A program made the translations under genes and the position numbers. Under the pieces are notes generated by a model. That model was given only the letters and a program-made list of their open reading frames with translations. It searched no databases and had not been told where the DNA came from. 64,000 bases of DNA from Plenodomus lindquistii. Its lineage: Eukaryota; Ascomycota; Dothideomycetes; Pleosporales; Leptosphaeriaceae. Of this stretch, positions 56,492 to 64,000 are shown one piece after another (the first letter of the stretch is position 1; each line of letters opens with the position of its first letter). Location of the stretch: NCBI GenBank assembly GCA_025504975.1, contig JANUWI010000012.1:1178001-1242000 (forward strand), in the 5' to 3' direction.

Positions 56492-57667
56492 ATGGCGTGC
56501 AACATCATTACGTTTTGCACCTCTACCTGCATCTTCGTAGTTTCAGTCGGACTAATCACACTTTACAGTAATACACTACCAACGGACAGACCTCGCAGTC
56601 TGAAACAGTTAACAGCTTATGTACTTGTTGACAACATACAGTGTAGATGCGACGAGTGCCACCCTCAGGAAGTCTGCACAGAGCAGCATATCGAGATCCA
56701 AGCCAACAATCTGCCGCTAAGGTTGTTTCCCAATAAGCATCGTAGCATGCAGCTTGTTCGAGTCGCACGAGCATACTTCTCTCGTCTCCAAGGCGAGATG
56801 AACCCCCAACAGCTTGTGGCTATTTCAAAGATAATGGACATGCGACCTGTTGCTGGAAATAGTCTTTGGCGCCGCTTGGGCGAGCCGATGGCCAATCTAA
56901 TCATTGCTCCCTCAGAAATGGACGAACTTCTCGATTCGCTCAGCCAGCTGTTTTTTCTGGGGGCTCTCAAAGTCAGATTTGCTTGGCTACCCCTTTCGTC
57001 TCCTTCCCTTGGGCTTTACCGTTCAGGAGAGGGAGCCATACTCTTGCATCCCACACTATCACGAGCCACACCGCAAAAAGGCGCCGATGGCGTTCGAACC
57101 TCTCGACTCCATACGCTTTTGCATGAGTGCGTTCATGCATACCTCGATCAATTCGCTTGCAAACAATGCGAGTTCTGGGCAGTCAATGTACGGAATGCAG
57201 GCGGGCATGGCCGCGCGTTCCAGCTCATATTGAACGAGGCGCAAGAATTTCTGAGGCGTTTGGACATCAGTGCGTCGCAACGGTCTCCTTTCATCGAGTT
57301 CGTATCACACTGGGACAAGGTGGAATATCTGCCGAGCCTGCATGATCTCGAGCAGGCATTTACCTGCAGACGCATAATGCAGAATACCATGTATGTCCTT
57401 CCCATATCTTTGGGGAAATATGCAAGGAGTAAGGGACTCTGTCTGGACAAGTTCCTCATCCGTCATCTACGTCCGGTTCTGTTTGCGAGCATTGCCGGCT
57501 TGGCCTTGGTATCGACCGTTTGGATGTGGTGGATCATAGTCTTTCTGATTTCTTACCGGATCCTGTCATATGTTCTGGTTCTACTGGTAGGCTCATTTTG
57601 CTTCCTCCTATATCGGGGCTTCAAGCGAGGTTATTCCGCGTCCAAGACGCTTGTCGGCTGTTCTTGA
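56492..57667 (+). CDS. SprT-like metalloprotease with transmembrane segments, paralogue D
   Basis: 391 residues from ATG 56492; the frame is open upstream to 56267. An N-terminal hydrophobic segment (CIFVVSVGLITLY) may be a signal anchor. The shared module follows: RSLKQLTAYVLVDNIQCRCD, continuing ECHP, then HRSMQLVRVARAYFSRLQ. Next are LSQLFFLGALKVRFAW and GLYRSGEGAILLHPTLS. The active site is LLHECVHAYLDQFACKQC with HExxH and CxxC. GGHGRAFQLILNEAQEF should supply the third ligand, and YLPSLHDLEQAF closes the domain. Unlike A and B, about 85 further residues follow with two hydrophobic stretches (LFASIAGLALVSTVWMWW and YVLVLLVGSFCFLLY). This would tether the protease to a membrane, a change of location rather than of core chemistry. 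Confidence 0.72.
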   Translation: MACNIITFCTSTCIFVVSVGLITLYSNTLPTDRPRSLKQLTAYVLVDNIQCRCDECHPQEVCTEQHIEIQANNLPLRLFPNKHRSMQLVRVARAYFSRLQGEMNPQQLVAISKIMDMRPVAGNSLWRRLGEPMANLIIAPSEMDELLDSLSQLFFLGALKVRFAWLPLSSPSLGLYRSGEGAILLHPTLSRATPQKGADGVRTSRLHTLLHECVHAYLDQFACKQCEFWAVNVRNAGGHGRAFQLILNEAQEFLRRLDISASQRSPFIEFVSHWDKVEYLPSLHDLEQAFTCRRIMQNTMYVLPISLGKYARSKGLCLDKFLIRHLRPVLFASIAGLALVSTVWMWWIIVFLISYRILSYVLVLLVGSFCFLLYRGFKRGYSASKTLVGCS

Positions 57668-58803
57668 ACATTTGGTAGCGCATACACATATACAGGAGCG
57701 AGCACGCTCAATCAAATACCATGGAGTTTTATATCATATAAAATGAGTTTTTTCAAGTGCGTGAAACATTTCCTACACGCGCCTGGATAGTGAGTCAATA
57801 CCACATGATCAAAAGTCTCGTCTCATTTCGAAGCAGGTGCTACAAGAATGAATCAACTTTCAATCAACAATCAACTGAGTCGAAAAGATAAGCTGCTGCC
57901 GTCTTGCTTAATTCTGCGCCTGATTGATAAAAAGTGCGCTCCCCCACCAGCCAATGCAAACTTCACACGTGAAATGCGATTCATCCCGGGTCAGCGCTGT
58001 ACCGTTTTCCGAAAGGAAGTTCTTAGCGTGATCTTCTCGGCCTTCAAATGGCCTGCATTGCCGCAAATCACCAATTTGTATATGACTCGAATATGTGAAG
58101 ACATTGTATCCCTGTTTAAGTTGAGCACATAGCAGGTGCAGAGTTTGACGAGAATAGAGAGACGAGTCATTAAATTTGAAAAGGCATCTAATCCGAGGCG
58201 TCCTCATCCTTTGAGCTCTTGTACCACTCGCGTAAATCATGGAGTATACCTAGGTAACGAGCTGCGTGAGCGGTCTGGCTTAGCTTCTTCCCCGCACATG
58301 CCCAGCCTGGCTCCACTCCGGGAACCCCACTGCACCCACTCGAATTTTCCGTCCATATGTACACCATACAGATATGTTGAACTACGTCCGTGACTGACAT
58401 GAACAGATGGCAGCCACCGGACCCGGCACGGATAAGCAGATGATTTGTCAAAACTTAGCAGGCATCTAATCCCGATGCATCTATGCCTGCAACCTGTACG
58501 ATTTGATGTTGCCGGGCGATTACTTCGATCGCTTTTTTCCGCTTTTTGTCTGGGGAGAAGTCGAAATAAATCTTGGGGCCAAGTCGACAGATCATATTGG
58601 GTGCAGATTGTCCCTCTCATGTAGGGGATGCCAATTGAAGTCCTCGGGACTTGGGGTAATGGACTCCGTGTTCTACGCCGATGAGGTAAATGTCGAGCAT
58701 CTTCAGAGAAGGATAAAAGCCAATGAATGGTCCAACAAACTGTTTCCTCGATGATACTTCCCGGCCCACCATAAAGTTTGCGACCCTCTTCCTTCAGACA
58801 GCC
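57668..58803. other. Intergenic, 1.1 kb
   Basis: No supported gene. It holds the promoter of the GH105 gene. Confidence 0.45.
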
Positions 58804-60102
58804 ATGAAAACTTTTATGTTATCGATCGCCGCGCTGGCTAGTGCAAGCCTGGCATCAGCCAAGGTAAACTTGCCAAACGGATGGTTTGCTATCGCGCCGG
58901 AAGACAAAATAACGGTGGAAGAGTTTCACGGCAAGCCACGGTACCTGACATGGATGGCCGATTCGCAGATCAAGCACGGTGTAGAGCCAACTACAGCCTA
59001 CACTGTTTCAGCCTATCTCTCAGGCGTTCTGCGTGCGTACGATCGGACTCACGATGAGAAGTATCGAAACTACGTGAAGCACCATACCGACTACGTGCTT
59101 TATCCTGCATGGAATGGCGACGACATCGTGTTGCATAATGGCAGCAACTCCATTGATGACATCCGCTTCGGTCACACTTTCCTGGATTTATACAATCTCA
59201 CGGACGGCGACGAGATTTATAAGAAGGCAGCGCAGGTGTTGAAAAATCAAGTTGATCGCTCCTATCGCACACCGGATGGTGGTTTCTACCATCGCTATCC
59301 GGCCTACGTGGATCAGATGTGGTTAGATGGTATCTTCATGCTTGACGTCTTCTACGCGCGATGGACTCACGAGTTCGAACACGAGAACACCACTGCATGG
59401 GATGATATTGCTCTTCAATTCGATCTTATTGACGCTGGAACCACGGTCGATAGGAATCGGACGAACGGCCTCCCTGTTCACGGATTCGACTACAGCAAGA
59501 AGGCTATCTGGGCCAATCCTCAAACTGGTGCCGCGCCTCACGTTTGGGGTCGTGCTGTGGGGTGGTACATCATGGCGCTTGTGGATACTCTCGACTACTT
59601 CCCTGAGAGCCATGCAGGACGCGCACGCTTGTTGAAGTATCTCCAATCTCTTGCCGACGCTATCGTAGCTGCACAAGATCCCATATACAAGGGCTGGTAC
59701 AACATTATGGACCCCGGATTCGCCTCAAAGTCTGGCAACTACATTGAGAGTTCTGGAACCGCCATGTTCGTCTATGGCCTTCTCAAAAGTTTGCGACTCG
59801 GATATATCAACGGTGACAAGTACCTTGACGCAGCGCTCAGCGGGTACGAGCTGATGACAGAGACATTCTCAAGCGAACGTTCCGGCGATGGCGCATTGGT
59901 GTGGGGATGGACTGCTCAGACCGGTAGCTTGAGTTCAAACGGAACTTTTGAGGTAAGGTCCTCACACGATCGCGAAAGATTTGTTCGCTGACTGTTGCAG
60001 TACTATGCGAGTGTGCCATTGTTTGAGAACGATCTCAAGGGTGTAGCTCCATTCTTGTACTCGAGCTACGAATACGAATTGTACCTTGAGGGTAAGCAGT
60101 AG
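58804..60102 (+). CDS. GH105 unsaturated rhamnogalacturonyl/glucuronyl hydrolase, secreted
   Basis: Exons 58804..59952 and 60001..60102, with a 48-bp phase-0 intron (GTAAGG..TTGCAG), give 416 residues. MKTFMLSIAALASASLASA is a signal peptide. The (alpha/alpha)6-barrel shows ELY-like repeats and the family strings FGHTFLDLYNLTDG, GGFYHRYPAYVDQMWLDGIF with the catalytic-region Asp, HVWGRAVGWYIMALVDTLDY, YNIMDPGFASKSGNYIESSG and GTAMFVYGLLKSL. GH105 enzymes remove the unsaturated uronic acid left by pectate or rhamnogalacturonan lyases, completing pectin-backbone breakdown. The start at 58804 gives the signal peptide; the frame is open to 58723. Confidence 0.9.
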
Positions 60103-60502
60103 AGTGGACTGAGAGCGCAAAGAACGTTCTGATAATAGTTCATATCGTCCTGTCTAATCCACTCCCGAAAGAGAAGGACATCTATGAAAGAAGGAGGATG
60201 AGAACTTGATCACAAGTGATTTGCTAGGCAAGGGTGAGAGGAAAATCGCAAAAATACGTTACTCATCAGTCAATCCACCAGCCAAGTTTATATTCAGGAT
60301 AGCACCTAGTTGAGTGAATTTGCTCAAATTAAAGCTTTGCCGCTGAGAATAAAGTCACAATGCTGCTTCGTACTTCAAAATCCCCGCTACAGACTGCGAC
60401 TTTAGGTGTTGACGCTGCAGATCGATGGAAGTCACCACCGTGTGGACATAAAGTTTGAGCACTTTCATGCTAGAGAGACTTGATCGGTATGAATACCGAC
60501 GT
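60103..60502. other. Intergenic, 0.4 kb
   Basis: Between the 3' ends of the GH105 gene and the minus-strand pseudogene; nothing else is seen. Confidence 0.45.
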
Positions 60503-61226
60503 TCATACATCGCGATCCACATAACCATCCACTGTATCCAAATTTTTGGTAGGAGTAACGGGGAAGGAGGGAGCTTGTAGGGAAGTCAGGGTGACATAAC
60601 CCTTGTCCTGTTCAAAAGCGAGGCCCAGTCCTCTGTGCTTCCTCGACGGTGCTCAGCCTGTCGTCGGCGGGCGTCGTCAGTCTGGTTTCTTCACGATCTG
60701 AGGGGAAGGGGTCTTCCCTGGCCGTCGGGGACGAGGTGGCTCGAACAGAGGGATGCGTGTACAGTGGTGGGCGTTCGAGGGTGGTGCTGGGGCCGTTGGT
60801 TCGTGGCGGGCTTGGGTCGGGCGTTGGAGGACTGCGGGCGTTGACAGGAGTGCTCAGGGACGATTTTTGCGATAAGAGCGAGTTGTGCACGCTGTCGGCA
60901 TGGCGTGGCTGCTCTGGGTCTGGGGGAGACTTGCCGTCCTGCGAGGCCGTGGGCGGTGTGGGCGGAAGGCCGCTGTCTGCTCCATCGAGGTCGCCGGGCG
61001 AGGCGAGCAAGGTGCCGTCCTGACTACGAGCTGTGTCGTCAATGTCGTCGGTATCGTCGGTCGATTACGAGGTGTAGGAGTCTTCGCGGTCGAGGGCGGC
61101 CGGGGCAGTGGGCGAGGAGCATAGAGGGTCACTGCGGCGCGGGAGCTGCTTGGACTGGCGGGGGGCAGGAGCAGCCTGGAACGCCGACTCGAGGCGGACG
61201 TAGACGCCAGGCTCGGGGTCGGCCAT
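60503..61226 (-). pseudogene. Broken Ser/Pro/Thr-rich gene fragment with nonsense and frameshift
   Basis: On the minus strand, ATG at 61226 opens MADPEPGVYVRLESAFQAA and runs to DREDSYTS, where a TAA (61065-61067) stands between Ser codons. The same frame resumes directly as STDDTDDIDDTARSQDGTLL, then LPPTPPTASQDGKSPPDPE, SLLSQKSSLSTPVNARSPPT and TPADDRLSTVEEAQR. Around 60630-60650 the frame shifts, and coding sense continues in another frame (LGLAFEQDKGYVTLTSLQAP) to a stop at 60503. The stop fits CAA to TAA. The product would be an acidic, disordered N-terminal region of an unknown protein. The lack of a following folded domain suggests only the 5' part of a gene was copied here, before the AT-rich DNA. 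Confidence 0.55.
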
Positions 61227-63570
61227 GGCGCAGTGAAGGTGCTAAAAGAACGTGGGTTGGACTCAGAGCGAACAAGTGCAAACAGAAGAGTCATCACCAT
61301 GACTTCCAGCCTCGCTCCCGCGCTTCTTGCCAGGGGCTAATAGTCTTGTTTTTTATTCTTGCATTTACAGCCTTAAACATAGGTATGCCTACAAATGTCT
61401 CTCCTACTTTAGTAGTATTAGTGTCCTGTAACAGCATAGAAGAAACGTATACTAGAGGAAGGCAATAAAATTTATTATATCCCTCTGTAGCGCGAGCATA
61501 TTCCTCTTTAGAATTTTAATTAAAATTAATGCGGCGTGCTAGACGCTTATCTGTGGACTAATCCGCGCCTAGACAATAGAAGATAATTCTATAATAATAG
61601 TTAGAACTTAGAGAGTTAATGTAGCTAGGCACTAGACTAGGTAGTTATCTAGCTTGGTTGTTGCTGTGAACGCTCACTCCACCTTGCTGCTGCTCTCTAT
61701 TATTATTATCCCTAGCTAAGTTCTCGAGATCTTGAATTTGACGTGTATAGTCTCCTTGTAGCCTTCTCTTTGCGATAATAAGCAATACAGTCATCACTGC
61801 TATCCACGTCAGGCGCAGGAAGAAAGTAGAGGTCTAGACGGATTGAACACCAGCTGTCGAACGGCGTTTTGCGCTTGATAGCTTTAAGAACCTCGACTGG
61901 GTTAACAGTCTCTGGGGTTATTTTCGTGAAGTAGATGGCGAAACTGTAAAACGGTGGGAACGGGCAGGACACTAAGCTATTGAATACCATGAGCGCTTCG
62001 CGCCTAGAGTGATCTTTAAATAGGACAACATGTGTTTTGACGCGTTGAATAGGTCCTCTGACTGCCCTACCCCCTCTTAGGAATCGCATGCTAAAGCCGC
62101 CACGCAATGCTATGTTCAAATAGAGCAGTGTGAGTTGATGGATGTTGTTAAGGAAAGTGTAACGCAGGAGAGGTGGAGGAGCGAAACACGGGAAACGCTA
62201 AGGCCCCACTACCGGTATGCGTAGTTAGTGCGTAAATAACGTGCGGGATCAGTGAGCTGCGCAGATCAGTACGGTAAGCTGCGCACCCACTAAACTTGAC
62301 GCAACATTCTGCGCAATTGAGCTACAACAAAGCAATAGTATGGGATACAATTAAGAGATATAAGTCACGATCTAGCCCTACATGTAGTGCGAGTGTGTCC
62401 TTGAGTGTGGCACTTCGTGCACGTTGGCGGCGCGCGCTGACGTTGCTGACTGCCCTCACCCTACTCAACCTCCATGACCACTCTTGCTGCTTCTGCGGTA
62501 AGCTGCTGGGCCTGCCGCACCTGGAGCACTCTACCAGAAGTAATAAATTGACGCGACTGGCTCTGCTATCGTCTTTGACGCTGAACCCTCTGCACGTAGC
62601 TTCCTATTCTCCTCTATATTGTTCGCACCCGAGCAATACGAGATCTCAGACCTTGCTTCGGCTACTGGGTCAATTTTCAGCAGCTTCCTGAGCTGTGAGA
62701 CGCCTGTAATGTAAAAGTGTGGTAGCGTCGCAATTGGCATCGCAATGCGCGCATGATAGACCCACTGACATGTGCGAAGTCCTCTTGATCAACATGGACT
62801 TCTTCCTCGGCACGTTGGACTTAAGCTCTGGAGGAAATACATTTGGTAGCTAATCTCTAGATAGATGCGGAAGTATGATTTTGGTAGCTAGATTCCTTGA
62901 GACCGAAGGCCCGATGCAATGTTGAATGGAATGCTGTCAAAGAGGGTCGGATCTGCGCACTAGCATACAAAAGCTTTCATCAAATCGCAGCCAGTGCGCG
63001 TGCTGGCATTGCCTCTCAGTTGACGTGTAACACAGAAGCGCGGGCGGCTATGGAAGCGCTTGTCAAATGGCAATGCCTGCAGCAGATAGCATTGGTTCCT
63101 CACTTGTTTTCACTATCGATAGCATGGCTTTTCAATATACGAATCACTAATACAAGTCTTACGACATGTGTAACATCCTTTTGCCTGCACAGAGATTTAG
63201 ACATGTATGGAAGGTGTGAAGATTACGGTACAATGTTTGGCACATGCCCAGAAAAGAATCAACTCTTATCCTGTGCTCGCTATCAGCGCAGTTGCAGTGA
63301 AAGGCGCATATCATTCGAGGAGAGATATTCGAAGTTTCCAAAGCGATTGGGTAATCGTGAGGCCACCGAGGCCCACTCTGTCTTTCACTGCCAACCTCGC
63401 AAACAAACAAGCGCAATGCGCTCCACGTGGTGCATCGTACGCTGCTTGAACGAACGCGTTTGTATTCTGCAGCTCAACCATCACCTCGAAACCAGGAACT
63501 CACTTATCATTTCTACAACGAAACCTCGGCCACGTCCCACCAAAGCCTCCAGTTCAAGCGATCAATCACT
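61227..63570. other. Repeat-like, gene-poor stretch of 2.3 kb
   Basis: 61335-61720 is AT-rich and RIP-like (TTAATTAAAATTAATG words). The stretch 61712-62119 carries a possible ORF listed separately. The rest (62120-63570) has only short frames or an unconvincing 255-codon frame that overlaps the next gene. Confidence 0.4.
61712..62119 (-). CDS. Hypothetical protein, 135 residues
   Basis: Open frame with plausible protein composition: VKTHVVLFKDHSRREALMVF, SFAIYFTKITPETVNPVEVL, FDSWCSIRLDLYFLPAPDVD. There is no signal peptide, transmembrane segment or known motif. It lies directly beside AT-rich relic DNA, so it may be part of a mobile element or a multicopy subtelomeric-type family rather than a host gene. 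Confidence 0.3.
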   Translation of the reverse strand: MNIALRGGFSMRFLRGGRAVRGPIQRVKTHVVLFKDHSRREALMVFNSLVSCPFPPFYSFAIYFTKITPETVNPVEVLKAIKRKTPFDSWCSIRLDLYFLPAPDVDSSDDCIAYYRKEKATRRLYTSNSRSRELS

Positions 63571-64000
63571 ATGTGTCAATTCGTGGGATTGTCGAAGGAT
63601 AATAGGTTCTCGCCCACCAACCCTGGGCCGGCGCCAGAACATGAGCAAGCCCTCTTCGACATGATCCGCACAAAGAACGTGCCTTGCACCCGTCCAGATC
63701 ATTACGGCAAAGAGTATGGCTGTCGCTACGATCACGATGTAGTCGAGCTCCAAAACTTCTGTGACGCTCCACCGCTCAAACCCGAATTGCATGAGGCCAT
63801 GCGACTCGTGAGCGATATAATTCAGACATTCATGCGCTCCGAAGAGACCATGGGTCCTTCTCAGAGTCTGCCATCCAAGATTTTCGCGCCATGTCCAGAG
63901 GAAAGTCGTCGCAATGGGAGCGTCTGAATACAGGGAAGGGGAAACACGACATCGCGGCCAAGGAAATGAAATGGCTTCTCGACATCTTCAACATCTTCTT
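63571..64000 (+). pseudogene. SprT-like paralogue E, frameshifted and cut by the window edge
   Basis: From ATG 63571 the frame gives MCQFVGLSKDNRFSPTNPG, CTRPDHYGKEYGCRYDHD (a diverged Cys module lacking CxCxxC) and LHEAMRLVSDIIQTFMRSEE, which matches the MRLV helix of A, C and D. That frame stops at 63925-63927. From about 63855 similarity continues in another frame: SESAIQDFRAMSRG, then AAKEMKWLLDIFNIFF at the last bases, matching the LFRQLNRVFFF/FSVFNDLFFF segment of A and B. A one-base slip near 63850 therefore separates two halves of one gene. The catalytic HExxH part would lie beyond the window. It is either a decaying copy or a base-calling error. Confidence 0.55.

Noticed and set aside
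62897..63664. 255-codon plus-strand frame
   Set aside because: It overlaps the start of SprT-like copy E in another frame, has no domain, and its composition resembles random translation.
1..64000. tRNA or rRNA genes
   Set aside because: B-box-like words (for example near 31176, 34652 and 47980) lack a matching A box or cloverleaf; none could be supported by eye.
1..64000. CRISPR array or prokaryotic operon features
   Set aside because: There are no regularly spaced direct repeats, and gene structure is eukaryotic throughout.

Overview
The window is nuclear DNA of a filamentous ascomycete. Nearly all multi-exon genes have short introns (about 45-175 bp, mostly 50-65) with GT..AG ends and CTAAC/CTGAC-type branch sites. 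Typical fungal families are present: a HET-domain gene, a BOI-type SH3-SAM-PH scaffold, a PIAS SUMO ligase and secreted plant-wall glycoside hydrolases. The mix of families and scattered AT-rich relics of RIP type suggest a Dothideomycete, probably Pleosporales, and a plant-associated lifestyle. That placement is inference; no marker gene was compared.

Region 1, about 1-33 kb, is gene-dense and mostly housekeeping. In order it holds an HMG-box protein, a triple dsRNA-binding protein, a 1377-residue low-complexity membrane protein, a Maf-type nucleotide pyrophosphatase, an MDR alkenal/one oxidoreductase, a HET-domain protein beside an AT-rich relic (15.2-18.1 kb), a decaying aminoglycoside-phosphotransferase-like kinase gene, a small conserved hypothetical, a PIAS-type SUMO E3 ligase, a BOI1/2-like scaffold, a low-complexity single-pass membrane protein and a GT31/Fringe-like glycosyltransferase.

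Region 2, about 33-64 kb, is gene-sparse and accessory in character. It contains a probable MITE, AT-rich patches, broken genes and four secreted plant-wall or glucan hydrolases: GH45, GH5 exo-beta-1,3-glucanase, GH11 xylanase and GH105. Two MFS transporter loci lie among them. One is closed by a single in-frame TAG; the other is an intact allantoate-permease-type gene with ten exons, one of only 6 nt. A 99-residue cysteine-containing secreted protein and a 423-residue secreted protein of unknown function sit side by side.

The most unusual structure lies from 48.3 kb to the right edge: a loose array of five related loci for SprT-like zinc metalloproteases. Three have complete catalytic cores, one is a C-terminally truncated N-terminal fragment, and one is frameshifted and runs off the window. 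They share an N-terminal leucine-rich helix with a CxCxxC motif, an MRLV-type helix, an FF(F/L)xA(V/L) segment, an LHExxHAYL active site followed by CxxC and a GHGxAxQ-type third-ligand segment, and an LPSxHDLE-like C-terminal motif. One copy has added transmembrane segments. This looks like a local expansion with a new architecture and active birth and death.

Premature stops in the broken genes (TGG to TAG, CAA to TAA, CGA to TGA) all fit C-to-T transitions, as RIP or deamination would cause.
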